Shown here: piece by piece, positions 27,231 through 36,217 of the stretch | How positions within the stretch are numbered: position 1 is the first letter of the stretch | How the letters are laid out: each line of letters opens with the position of its first letter | Origin: Planctomyces sp. SH-PL14 | GTDB lineage: Bacteria; Planctomycetota; Planctomycetia; Planctomycetales; Planctomycetaceae | Length of the DNA: 64,000 bases | Direction: 5' to 3' | Assembly (NCBI RefSeq): GCF_001610835.1 | Contig: NZ_CP011270.1 | Span: 4,358,001 to 4,422,000 of the forward strand | Position numbers and translations under genes: made by a program | The notes under the pieces: model-generated | Seen by the model: the letters and a program-made list of their open reading frames with translations, nothing else | Databases searched by the model: none | Told to the model about the DNA's origin: nothing

Positions 27231-29479
27231 ACTACCTGGAACCAAGTGGCATCATCGCAGACCGGGCTGCACTCCAAATCCCGCGAGCAATCGCGCTTGC
27301 GGCGGCTGTGGCCGATTATGGGCTGCCCTATGTTGAGTTCGTCGAATGTCGACAGCACGTGGACGGCGATGACCTCGCCGAAACCGTCGTGTTCGACGTC
27401 GAGGTAGAACGGCCGCAGCAGACTGCGAACGATATCCGGAAGAAGGAGCGGATCTCAGTCACGTTCCTTCCTTCCGACAATTGGTACCCCGAGGTGCTCG
27501 CACTTCGCGATAACTTCCCACGAGTCTCACACACGAACGTGCGGGAGAAGGAGTTTCCCCGCAGCCTGTGTCTCTACGATCAGCCTTGGGAACAGATTGC
27601 AATCCGTTGGACGGCAGCCAGCGTCGTCGAGCGAATCAGGTTTTGGCTGGCGGAGACCGCCAAGGGAACCCTTCACCAGGATGATCAGCCACTCGAACCG
27701 ATGTTGCTCGGAAACGGCTATCGGATTGTCCTTCCGTTCGACTTCTTTGACGGCGAGAGCAACGAAACGTTCGAGGAACTGAAGGTCTCCTTCGCGACGA
27801 ACGAGAAGGACTGCCGGCTCCTTCGCGCCGAGAAGGGACAAGGAGCCGGGGGGCTTCCGTTCCTTGCACTCTCCTTCGTGGCAGAGGCACAGATGCATGG
27901 TGCGATTCGCCATGCTCCGAAGAACCTCAAGGAACTGGATGAGTTCCTGAAGCCGGCCGGTGTCCCCATTGTCGAACTCCTCTACAAGAAGCTGGAGGAC
28001 TGGAACAAGAAAGAATTGCTGGACAAGAAAATCCTGCTGGTCGTCGCGTTCCCACTGACACGGAACGGTGAGGAAACGATCGAAAGCAGTGATTTGTGGG
28101 TCTTCTTGACCACCCGCAGTGTTGGTGATGTCGGCGTCGCAATCGGCCTTTGGGACAAGCTCGCCGAGCACTCGTACGGCCGACCAATCCTTCGAGATCC
28201 GAAATCCGATGGACAAGCCATTGGCTTGAGTATCTTGTCTCCTCTGTTCCACCTTTCAGCAGAGACGGCGGCAATATCCAGCGGACTCACTTCCGATCTC
28301 CGTCCGAGCATTGCGATCGGGGCGGGGGCTCTCGGGTCCCAAGTTCTGCGTCTGCTGGCTCAGTCGGGATTTGGGGCCTGGTGCGTAGTCGACAAGGATG
28401 TTCTCCTACCTCATAACGTCGCCCGCCACGCCCTGGACAACCGCTGGATCGGTTTCCCCAAAGCTCTGCCAGTTGCCATCGAGTTGCGGAGCTTCTATGA
28501 CCGGGACGGTGATCTGAAATGGATCGATGCTGATCTGCTCCGCCCTGACGACAAAAAGCAGCAGCTCGACAAGGAGTTGGCCGAAGCAGAGCTGGTGCTT
28601 GATCTCGCCGCGTCTATTCCGGTTTCTCGCCATCTCACGTATGACGTCCAGAGCAACGGGAGGCGGATTGCAGCGTTCTTAAATCCCCGGGGGACGGACC
28701 TCGTGCTGCTCGTGGAGGACACAGCGCGAACGATTGGGCTGGATTTCCTGGAGATGCAGTATTACCGAGCGATCTGCCAGACCGCTGAGCTGGAGAATCA
28801 CCTGTCACCGCCAGACGGTCGCCTTCGATATGCTAGGTCATGCCGAGACGTCAGCTCGACGATCCCGAATTACGCAGTCGCAATGCATGCGGCCATCGCC
28901 GCGAAAGCGATTCGTGATGCTGTCCAAGGTGCGAACGCGGAAATTCGGATCTGGACTTCTGATCCGGAGAGCCTCGAAGTCCGTCACCTTCGGGTAGCGG
29001 TGTCGTCATCGAAGCGAAGCCGTCTCGGAGAATGGACGCTGGTCGTGGATGACCAATTGACGGCCCGAATCGCGAAACTTCGGCTCGCAAAACTTCCACA
29101 CGAAACCGGCGGTGTGCTGATCGGCTCCTACGATCTGGCTCGAAAGATTGTCTACGTAGTCGATACGATCCCTTCGCCCCCCGACAGCGAAGAATGGCCG
29201 ACGTTGTACATTCGTGGGATGAAGGGACTGAAGTTCCAGGTGGACAAGGTCCAGGAGATGACGGGTGGCCAAATCGAATATGTCGGGGAGTGGCACTCTC
29301 ATCCAGCCGGCTGCCCCTGCCTGCCGAGTGACGACGATCTTAAGGTCTTCAGTTGGCTGACTGAGAACATGGACGTGGCTGGCCTTCCGGCGTTGATGGG
29401 TATCGCTGGGGATCACGGCTACACAGAGTGGTACCTTGGCCAGATGCTACGAAGCGGTGGGTGGAGGGCCGGAACTTAG
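27227..29479 (+). CDS. E2-like / E1 (ThiF) / JAB fusion protein of a ubiquitin-like pathway
   Basis: 750 residues with a GTG start overlapping the upstream stop. Residues about 50-165 look E2-like: a strand ISVTFLPSDNWYP, then RSLCLYDQPWE with Cys115 at the likely catalytic site, then a long helix. Residues about 350-580 are an E1/ThiF adenylating domain: GAGALGS (365-371), VVDKD (388-392), HNVARHALD, and Cys539 in SCRDVSST as candidate catalytic Cys. Residues about 605-750 are a JAB/JAMM protease: Glu626 in LPHETGG, HSHP (His690, His692), Ser701 and Asp704. This combines conjugation and deconjugation in one chain; no separate ubiquitin-like gene is seen. A 200-residue middle part (about 165-345) is unassigned. 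Confidence 0.85.
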   Translation: MNYLEPSGIIADRAALQIPRAIALAAAVADYGLPYVEFVECRQHVDGDDLAETVVFDVEVERPQQTANDIRKKERISVTFLPSDNWYPEVLALRDNFPRVSHTNVREKEFPRSLCLYDQPWEQIAIRWTAASVVERIRFWLAETAKGTLHQDDQPLEPMLLGNGYRIVLPFDFFDGESNETFEELKVSFATNEKDCRLLRAEKGQGAGGLPFLALSFVAEAQMHGAIRHAPKNLKELDEFLKPAGVPIVELLYKKLEDWNKKELLDKKILLVVAFPLTRNGEETIESSDLWVFLTTRSVGDVGVAIGLWDKLAEHSYGRPILRDPKSDGQAIGLSILSPLFHLSAETAAISSGLTSDLRPSIAIGAGALGSQVLRLLAQSGFGAWCVVDKDVLLPHNVARHALDNRWIGFPKALPVAIELRSFYDRDGDLKWIDADLLRPDDKKQQLDKELAEAELVLDLAASIPVSRHLTYDVQSNGRRIAAFLNPRGTDLVLLVEDTARTIGLDFLEMQYYRAICQTAELENHLSPPDGRLRYARSCRDVSSTIPNYAVAMHAAIAAKAIRDAVQGANAEIRIWTSDPESLEVRHLRVAVSSSKRSRLGEWTLVVDDQLTARIAKLRLAKLPHETGGVLIGSYDLARKIVYVVDTIPSPPDSEEWPTLYIRGMKGLKFQVDKVQEMTGGQIEYVGEWHSHPAGCPCLPSDDDLKVFSWLTENMDVAGLPALMGIAGDHGYTEWYLGQMLRSGGWRAGT

Positions 29480-29482
29480 ACA

Positions 29483-30199
29483 ATGCACAACTCGGACGAG
29501 CATCAGAGTGAGGACAGCGTGAAGATCCCTTTTTCTGTCTACGACTTCTTCGCCTTCCTCGCGACGGGCTTCATCGTGCTCTGCGCTGCAGACTACGCGT
29601 TCGATCTCGGCTGGCTCCAGAAGGATAAGCTACCTCCAGGAATGATCGTGTTCCTGACCCTTGGGGCCTATGTGCTCGGCCACATAGTTGCGAACCTGTC
29701 GAGTTACTTCTTGGAGCACAAGTTCCTTCGAGGCGTCCTGAAGTCCCCAGAGGAGACGCTGTTCATCGAGACCGTTGGGGGATGGTCTTATCTTTTTCCG
29801 ATTTTCTACAAGCCGTTCCCTGTCGAGACGCAGAAGAAGATCCTGGATCGTGCCAAGGCGGCGGGATTAGATTGCCCCGGTCGTGGCCTGTTTTTTCATT
29901 GCCACACCATCGTAAAACGCGATAAGGGTACGGCGGATCGACTGAGCAATTTCTTGAACGTCTATGGGTTCTGCCGGAACGCCTGCATGGCATCGTTGAT
30001 CGCCGCCGCGATGTTGTTCGTCGCAGCCGTTCGACATTTGAAGCTGAAATCTGGCGCTGTCCTTGACGGCGATAAACTGGTTTGGGCCGGCGTTGCTGTG
30101 CTCGTCGCCGTCGGCCTGTTCTATCGGTATCTCAAGTTCTTCAAGCACTACACGGAAGAGGTCTTCCGGGATTACGCCGAGCCGGCAACTAAGTCGTAA
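29483..30199 (+). CDS. Four-helix membrane protein, candidate effector
   Basis: 238 residues starting 3 nt after the previous stop. Four hydrophobic helices lie near residues 18-38 (FFAFLATGFIVLCAADYAF), 52-75 (MIVFLTLGAYVLGHIVANL), 165-185 (ACMASLIAAAMLFVAAV) and 196-217 (LVWAGVAVLVAVGLFYRYL), with a roughly 90-residue cytoplasmic or periplasmic loop between helices 2 and 3. No family recognised. As third gene of the MBL / E2-E1-JAB operon it may be the membrane-acting effector or the protein that is modified; that is inference from context. Confidence 0.7.
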   Translation: MHNSDEHQSEDSVKIPFSVYDFFAFLATGFIVLCAADYAFDLGWLQKDKLPPGMIVFLTLGAYVLGHIVANLSSYFLEHKFLRGVLKSPEETLFIETVGGWSYLFPIFYKPFPVETQKKILDRAKAAGLDCPGRGLFFHCHTIVKRDKGTADRLSNFLNVYGFCRNACMASLIAAAMLFVAAVRHLKLKSGAVLDGDKLVWAGVAVLVAVGLFYRYLKFFKHYTEEVFRDYAEPATKS

Positions 30200-30486
30200 C
30201 GACTTCGATGCTCATGCCAGAGAAAAGTCGTCCTGAGGCTTTCCTGGTTGCGGCCATCGAGGGGGAGGCTACCCACAGCGACCCGCGTGAGATTCATCGA
30301 CACCAGCGTTGCGGCGATCATACGGCCCGGCAGCGGACGTCCTGCGGCTCGCAGGAGGGCATTTCGACTTACGGTAAGATTGACCGCGTCGGACCTTCCC
30401 GCAAATCTGCCCGAATCGCGAATACTGCTGCGGCGATTGGCCGTGTCCCGGCCCCGCCGTCCACCGCCGAAAAGACCCTCCCACCC

Positions 30487-31156
30487 CTACCCGAGGACTC
30501 GCATGACCTGCACCTGATTCCAGGGCAGTCCGCGGCGGGTAGTGTGACCGTCCTCGTTCAGACGGTCGGCGATCCCTCGCAGGGAGAGTCCCTGATCCCG
30601 AAGCTCTCGCATGATCGGGGCGAGATCAGCGTACGCTGCGACAGCGTTGGCCCGGTTCACCTCGGCAGCCCGCTTGGCTCCTCGTCTCCGGCCCGCTGCG
30701 GTCAGATCCCGACACTCGGGCCGGCTGCCGCCCCGAAGCCCGCCACGACGCTTGTAGGCCTTTCAGAGCGGCCGTGGTCCTCTCGCTGATCCGGCGAGCT
30801 TCGTCTTCGGCCACGGCGCTCATGATGTGCAGGGTCAGGCGGTTCGCGAAAGGCATGTCCGCCGCGGAGAACTCGACTCCGCTTTCCATAAGAGTCGATA
30901 CGAAGCGAACCGAGCGGGCGAGGCGGTCCAACTTGGCGACGATCAGCGTGGCCCGTTGGCGCTTGGCGTAGGCGATCGCCTTCGCAAGCTCCGGCCGCTC
31001 ATCGTCACGGCCGCTCTCGACCTCTGTGAAGCTGCCGACGATCTTTGCGTCATGCTGGGCCGCGAACTCGCGGACAGCGTTCTCTTGAGCCGACAGGCCA
31101 AGTCCCGATCGGCCCTGGCGTTGCGTGCTGACACGGATGTAGGTCACGAGCTTCAT
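30487..31156 (-). pseudogene. Serine recombinase (resolvase family) gene with frameshift
   Basis: From the ATG at 31156 the resolvase N-terminal domain is clear: YIRVSTQRQGRSGLGLSAQ with the nucleophilic Ser, then ATLIVAKLDRLARS and EDEARRISERTTAALK. At a three-A run (30761-30763) the frame breaks. Dropping one A gives AYKRRGGLRGGSRPECRDL..., then LRDQGLSLRGIADRLNEDG and a TAG at 30487-30489, the expected C-terminal part of this family. Probably once part of a mobile element beside the defence genes. Inactive as written, unless the indel is a sequencing error. Confidence 0.72.
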
Positions 31157-31335
31157 GGCTGCCCCTCGCTGTGGTTGGACAGGCAAGTGTTACACATCCT
31201 TCAACGAACGACCAACTGTGTGTAACTCTTACGATGTCAGACGGCCCTGTCGGCCATCTGCGGCGCACAGTACCTTCATCTTGGATGGTGTCCACCGCGT
31301 CGACTCTTACTCGGAATGTGCCGTGCCCTGCGGAT

Positions 31336-33378
31336 TCACTGACGTCGTGTCGCAAGTGCGAGAGCGCCATCAGCCGCTGTCCAACGGTGCGTCATGTCTG
31401 CGAGGCGGCGACTCAGCTCATCGTGTTGTGACCAGCATCCTTGAAGTTCGGTGTTCACGCGCTGACAGCATCTTTCGGCCTCAGAGGTCAGAACAGCCGC
31501 CTGATTGAACACTTGGTTTCGCTGCTGGGTTTGCCGCTGAAGCAAACGGTTGAGCTCTCCTTGGGGTAAGGCCGTTGACGGGTTAAATCGAAACTGACTT
31601 GCCAGAGCGGAACGCCAGGCAAGTAGCGTCGAAGCCAGAACTGGGCCGAAACCCGGGACGAGCGAGAGTGCGTAATCCTCGATGTCCGCCGCGGTCTCGA
31701 TGCCGAAGCTCTCGAGCGTCGCCACTCGCCCAAGGCCAATTTTCGGGAGCTGCGCATCCGAGATGAAGAATTGTCGCAGGAATGCATCAAGCTGTAGTTC
31801 CCTCTTCTTCATCTCAAGCTGAGAGCGCTGCGCAGCAAACTCGCCATCCAGCCTTTGGTACTGAGTGAACGCCGCTTTGGCACGCTGAACGACTTCACCC
31901 AGCCCCGTCTTGCCTCTCTCAACACGGCTCAAGATGTCCTTCTTCACCTCGGCTCGCTCCCATTCGGCGACCTCAATTGCCCTTCGCATCTCCTGAGTAG
32001 ACCGTCTGAGGCGAGCAAGAAGCTCGTTGCGCATCGAGTTGGCGCCTCGATAGCGATCGCGAGCGTCGAGCTCCATAACGGCCCACCAAATGGCCATCCC
32101 AAAGACAATCGGGAGTCCGATCGGAATCAAAGTGGTGAAACAGAGGAGGATTCCAATCACGGCGACACACACGGCAATAGTCTGAGTGATGGGACGCTGC
32201 AGCGGGATCTCCGGCGGAATGACGATCTCAGGAGGGGCGGTATTGGAAACTCCCGAGGAGGCTGTCAGAAAGGATCGCTCCAAAATCTTTAGCCCGTTGA
32301 TCCTAAGTTGAAACGACGCAATGGTTCGGGGACCAGAGTGCAGGGTCGCTTGGACCGAGACGGTTACGAAGAAATTTGGGGACCCGCGCGTCACAAGGTC
32401 GCACCAGGGACAGGAGGAGAGATGCCTTCCGTATCGGTGGCCTCGGTCGGTCTTGCAGACGTTCAGCTCCCCGCTGATGCGCGACAGACCGTCAAGCCAC
32501 TGCTGTGCGCTCGGACGGCGCGAGGAAGCTGCAGCCGGAACCGCAAAGGCCTGTTCAAACAGCTCGGCCACTGGTCGGGGAACCAGCGTCAGTTGCGGCG
32601 CATGGGGCGGCGGCTGCATCTGAAGCCTTGCGGCGTTAACGCTAAATGCGAAGCGCCCTTCGCTGATCGCTTGCTCGATGGTAGGTCCATCTCCTGAGCC
32701 GGTGGATCGTCCCGAAAAGGGGTGACGTCCCATGAAAAGCAAATGAAAGATCAACACCGCCAGGCCAAAAAGATCGTGCGATTCCGCGCGGTCGACGTCC
32801 CGGAAATTCTTGCCCTGCAATTCGGGAGGGGTGAAAAGAGGGACACCCACTTCACAGGGGAACGAGCGACCATTGAAGCTCACTCGAAACGAATCGGTGT
32901 CGATCAGCTTCACCAGGGCGTCCGAGGCCACCAGCACATTGCTCTGATTCACATCACCAATAACCTGACCGTTCCGGTGTAGCACCGAAAACGCCCTCGC
33001 TAAGTTTTCAGCAGTTCGAAGCAAGAAGCCCCAATCCGCCTTCGGGAACGCGCTGTTCCGATGAGCCGGGCTGTAGAGCGTGTGAATTTCACGGTACCCG
33101 CTAACGCGGTCCATGATGATTCCACGAATCGCTCGGTTTGTTTCCGAATGAACAGTCGCCTTCGGCCACGCTGAAACCTTGAAGAGTTGGTCGTTCGATG
33201 CCTCGACCATCACCTTGAGCTTTGCGGCCTTAATGTCCGGTACTGTCTTCGAGTGGTAGAGCTTTGCAACGGCACCAACTTGGCCCACGACCTCGTAGAC
33301 CGTTCCTTCTCCTCCTTTACCGATGACATTCCCAAGCTCGATCCGTCGACCTCGATGATCAACGAATCGCTCACTCAT
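31336..33378 (-). CDS. YegI-like Ser/Thr protein kinase with C-terminal HhH
   Basis: 680 residues. The kinase domain (1-300) has a glycine loop GKGGEGTVYE (20-29), Lys39 and a catalytic loop GDVNQSN (Asp142, Asn147) in place of HRDxxxxN. The Mg-binding Asp is Asp162 in IDTDSF. These variants are normal for the YegI/TerY-P kinase family. A CPWC-type segment follows near residue 325, then two membrane helices (about 400-440), a coiled coil, and a helix-hairpin-helix region (TLESFGIETAADI, VPGFGPVLASTLL) of the DNA-binding type. Last gene of the vWA-PP2C-kinase operon, overlapping the phosphatase by 8 nt. Confidence 0.87.
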   Translation of the reverse strand: MSERFVDHRGRRIELGNVIGKGGEGTVYEVVGQVGAVAKLYHSKTVPDIKAAKLKVMVEASNDQLFKVSAWPKATVHSETNRAIRGIIMDRVSGYREIHTLYSPAHRNSAFPKADWGFLLRTAENLARAFSVLHRNGQVIGDVNQSNVLVASDALVKLIDTDSFRVSFNGRSFPCEVGVPLFTPPELQGKNFRDVDRAESHDLFGLAVLIFHLLFMGRHPFSGRSTGSGDGPTIEQAISEGRFAFSVNAARLQMQPPPHAPQLTLVPRPVAELFEQAFAVPAAASSRRPSAQQWLDGLSRISGELNVCKTDRGHRYGRHLSSCPWCDLVTRGSPNFFVTVSVQATLHSGPRTIASFQLRINGLKILERSFLTASSGVSNTAPPEIVIPPEIPLQRPITQTIAVCVAVIGILLCFTTLIPIGLPIVFGMAIWWAVMELDARDRYRGANSMRNELLARLRRSTQEMRRAIEVAEWERAEVKKDILSRVERGKTGLGEVVQRAKAAFTQYQRLDGEFAAQRSQLEMKKRELQLDAFLRQFFISDAQLPKIGLGRVATLESFGIETAADIEDYALSLVPGFGPVLASTLLAWRSALASQFRFNPSTALPQGELNRLLQRQTQQRNQVFNQAAVLTSEAERCCQRVNTELQGCWSQHDELSRRLADMTHRWTAADGALALATRRQ

Positions 33379-34129
33379 TCGTTTTCCTCCGCGTTACTAA
33401 GACGAGAGTCTTGTCGTCGTCCGTCCGATCGATGACTGGTTTCGACTCCAGAAATCGAGACAGCGGTTCCTGAAGACTTTCAGCGCAATCCACTCTGTGA
33501 AGATGCTCGAACATCGAATGAAAGAAGGGGGCGTATGCTTCACGCTTCGCTACGTCGAGGGCCAGGAGCTGCAGCCCATCCGTAAAGACGGCAAGGCGAT
33601 CGATACGGCCGCAGCTGTGGAACACGAGCGACTGTTCGAGATCACAGTGAGAGACGAAAGTCGTGATGTTTGCGTACTCGCCAGTCTGCGGCCAACAACC
33701 AATGTGGTACGTTCCGTCGACGACATAGACCGAAGCGCCATCCCCGATCTGAGCGAAAACTGTTTGCGACTCTCCGGCAATTGCCAGGATTAGAGTCGTC
33801 GCCAAATCTCTCAGAGGCTTCTGGTGGAACGCAGCCGCGTCAGCAATCGCTTGCTGAGCCGCTCGAAACACAGCAATCAGATCTGCTCGCGCGAGTAATT
33901 CCGCTGGTCGCTCGTCGAGAAGCGCCTTGCTCGCCTCACAGGCCCGTTCGCAGGCGACCCGAGCTCCAATTTCCGAAAAGCTCGCGCTGCCGGCGCCGTC
34001 CGCGCACGTAACGATCAGATAGTCTCCCGCATGAGTATGAGTCTGCTCGATGCGGAAGAAGTCCTGGCAAGCCGTCTCCGTCCGGATATGGGACGTTCCG
34101 CGAACGCTCGCACCAACGAACTTCCACAT
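33371..34129 (-). CDS. PP2C-type Ser/Thr phosphatase (YegK/PphC-like)
   Basis: 252 residues. PP2C motifs: an N-terminal GxSxxGxxH-like entry (GASVRGTSHI), CADGAGSA with the metal-binding Asp44, QIGDGASVYV, and the C-terminal TDDDKTLVLV with metal-binding Asp residues. This is the compact PP2C form of TerY-P triads and E. coli YegK/PphC. It should counteract the adjacent kinase. It lies 15 nt after the vWA gene and overlaps the kinase start by 8 nt, so all three are translated together. Cytoplasmic. Confidence 0.87.
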   Translation of the reverse strand: MWKFVGASVRGTSHIRTETACQDFFRIEQTHTHAGDYLIVTCADGAGSASFSEIGARVACERACEASKALLDERPAELLARADLIAVFRAAQQAIADAAAFHQKPLRDLATTLILAIAGESQTVFAQIGDGASVYVVDGTYHIGCWPQTGEYANITTFVSHCDLEQSLVFHSCGRIDRLAVFTDGLQLLALDVAKREAYAPFFHSMFEHLHRVDCAESLQEPLSRFLESKPVIDRTDDDKTLVLVTRRKTNE

Positions 34130-34144
34130 TCTGTTCCCCTGGTC

Positions 34145-34822
34145 TTAGATCGATGCCCAGCCTTCAGGCCCGGTCGGATTCTCGAGCGGAACAGCATCGC
34201 CCGGGGAAGAGCGAGACACGGACTGCTGGGAGTGCGAGAGCCACTGAAAGAGGTCCCTGAAACGAAGCCCCTTCAACCGCAGTGCCTGCCGGTTCGAAAG
34301 CTGATTCAGAACCTCAAAGTTCGCACCTTCGACCCCCACAGCGAAGAAGGCAAATGACTTACTTTGTTCGCCTCGCTTGATCTCCTCGGCTGCTGTTTTC
34401 CAAAGATTACCGTCAGTAGGGCCTCCGTCGGTGATCAAGAAGATCCAAGGGCGATAGTGGGAGATCCCATTTGCCTTGTACTCAGCCTTCCGGTCGCGAA
34501 GCAGATCAATTGCGCTCATGATCGCCTGCCCCATCGGCGTGTCTCCATCCGCGTGGAGGGGCGATGGGACAAAGTTTTCCGACGTCGTAAAGGGACAATC
34601 GACTGAGACTTTGCCGCCGAAGGTGACAACTGCCACTTCGACCCGTTTAGATGCCAATGCGTCGGCAGCCAACTCATCTCGATAGACAGTGAGGCCATCA
34701 TTCAGTTCAGAGATCGGCTGGCCTGCCATCGATCCGGAAACATCGAGCAACAGGATACAAGGAACCCGCGGCTCCGGGTTTAGGGCAAAGTCATTTGTAC
34801 CAAAGGGAATCTGATCATCCAC
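34145..34822 (-). CDS. TerY/YegL-like von Willebrand factor A protein
   Basis: 225 residues. One vWA domain with a complete MIDAS: DVSGSM (DxSxS, around residues 27-31), a Thr in DGDTPMG, and Asp in ITDGGPTDG. It matches the TerY/YegL group, the small vWA proteins that with a PP2C and a kinase form the TerY-P triad. The MIDAS metal probably mediates protein-protein contact. The C-terminal 30 residues are disordered and S/P-rich. Second in the operon after the DUF4236 gene (54-nt gap). Confidence 0.88.
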   Translation of the reverse strand: MDDQIPFGTNDFALNPEPRVPCILLLDVSGSMAGQPISELNDGLTVYRDELAADALASKRVEVAVVTFGGKVSVDCPFTTSENFVPSPLHADGDTPMGQAIMSAIDLLRDRKAEYKANGISHYRPWIFLITDGGPTDGNLWKTAAEEIKRGEQSKSFAFFAVGVEGANFEVLNQLSNRQALRLKGLRFRDLFQWLSHSQQSVSRSSPGDAVPLENPTGPEGWASI

Positions 34823-34876
34823 GGGCAGTCTCCTCCTCCGTCTTCTGCACTATCGATTGAGTTGTTGAACGGAACA

Positions 34877-35986
34877 TCAAGGGCGGCGGCGCGTTTCTAC
34901 AGGCATCCTCTGCGAGAGCGTTGCCAAGCTTCGGGCGAGATCAGGTCCCGCTCCCAAGCCGGAGCACTGCAGGTGTTGCTGGAGTCCCGTTCTGCTCATG
35001 AACACGAGTTCCTCGTAGAGACAGACCGGCAACTCACGGTTGTCCTTGAATCTTCTGTCAGGACCCCCAGATTTGTTGACGTACTGCCAAGTTCGGTCGA
35101 CGACTTTGGCATCCCGGGGGACTGACTCGCTCTCAATGAATCGATTCTGGCTCGCCTGAAGCGAAAGGTCCGAGTAGGCGACGGCTCCGAGTTCGCCGCC
35201 AGAGAAGATGAGAATACGATCCGGAAAGAAGTACAGGGTCTGCCGTCCGAAGGGAATCGCAAACACATCGATGTTCGATTTCACGAATGGCGGCGTCCCT
35301 AGCGCAATGCGATTTGCACGGCGGCTCACCAGTTGGCTGGCCCCTGCATGATATTTGCGATCGTGCACAGGTCCGGAAGCCTCAATATGCCACGTTCTCG
35401 AGCAAGATCGCAGCTTCTCCATTGCCGCGGCAAACGACTCGTAGAGAGCCTGCATCTGCGGATCGAATTCGTAGAAGAGGACCGTCGTCTTCCGGAATGC
35501 ATCCCATTGCGCAGCTAGGACTGCCGCTCCGATTCCCATCACACCGAGTGACGTTGTCATCCAAGTCGGTCGGCCAGACATGACCGCCATCACAACGGCG
35601 GCAACTGCGACAAGCACGACTAAGGGGCAAATCGCCAACTTGGCGTGCTTGGTCTTGAGTTCGTCGAGCAATTGGTCGGAAGAGCCATCGATCAACTGCG
35701 TGACATCTGCGGATACGAGCGGCGTCAGCGGGGCGTGCGTCGTTGCAGCAGGAGGAGTCGTGGCGTTCAAGAAGCGTCGGGGCGACGACGCCGGACTCCG
35801 AGGGGAGGACGCACGTGGGATCAACGTTCGATAGGAAAGGCCCCCGCATCCCATGTGAACGTAGTTGCCGCGTGGGCCCATCCCCACTCGAAATCCTGGA
35901 ATTCCGGTGGACACACCGAGTCCTGACCGAGAGAGATTGAACCGAAAGGGCCCGACACGGACTGATCGTCTCAGAAGTAGTCCCAT
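34877..35986 (-). CDS. DUF4236 membrane protein
   Basis: 369 residues. The first 55 residues match DUF4236: LRRSVRVGPFRFNLSRSGLG, then GVSTGIPGFRVGMGPRGNYV. After a P/S/T-rich linker, two transmembrane helices follow (about 120-137 and 143-162). The remainder is a soluble domain resembling 'restriction-endonuclease-neighbour' beta-rich modules (SNIDVFAIPFGRQTLYFFPD), which I do not recognise by name. It leads the operon that continues into vWA, PP2C and kinase, so it may be the membrane sensor or the effector controlled by phosphorylation. Confidence 0.75.
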   Translation of the reverse strand: MGLLLRRSVRVGPFRFNLSRSGLGVSTGIPGFRVGMGPRGNYVHMGCGGLSYRTLIPRASSPRSPASSPRRFLNATTPPAATTHAPLTPLVSADVTQLIDGSSDQLLDELKTKHAKLAICPLVVLVAVAAVVMAVMSGRPTWMTTSLGVMGIGAAVLAAQWDAFRKTTVLFYEFDPQMQALYESFAAAMEKLRSCSRTWHIEASGPVHDRKYHAGASQLVSRRANRIALGTPPFVKSNIDVFAIPFGRQTLYFFPDRILIFSGGELGAVAYSDLSLQASQNRFIESESVPRDAKVVDRTWQYVNKSGGPDRRFKDNRELPVCLYEELVFMSRTGLQQHLQCSGLGAGPDLARSLATLSQRMPVETRRRP

Positions 35987-36217
35987 GAGGCGCGCTCAAT
36001 GCACGAGGAGATCGGACTTGGCACTGTTTTGCCCTCAAGGTCGGCAGAGCGACCTGCGTAGCGCTAGGCTACCCCACTGCGTCACGCAGTAAAAGTGACG
36101 GCTGCCCGACTTTTTCGAGTCCTCCATCCGCTCTGAGTGAGGCCCCGGCGTCCGGGAATCGAACAATGCCAGGTGGGGCGGTCGGGTTGGTGGGGTCGAG
36201 CTAGAGCGGTTCTCTTC

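Noticed and set aside
30208-30789. 193-codon plus-strand frame opposite the serine recombinase
   Set aside because: It is the antisense of the frameshifted recombinase C terminus, which reads as a proper family domain on the minus strand.
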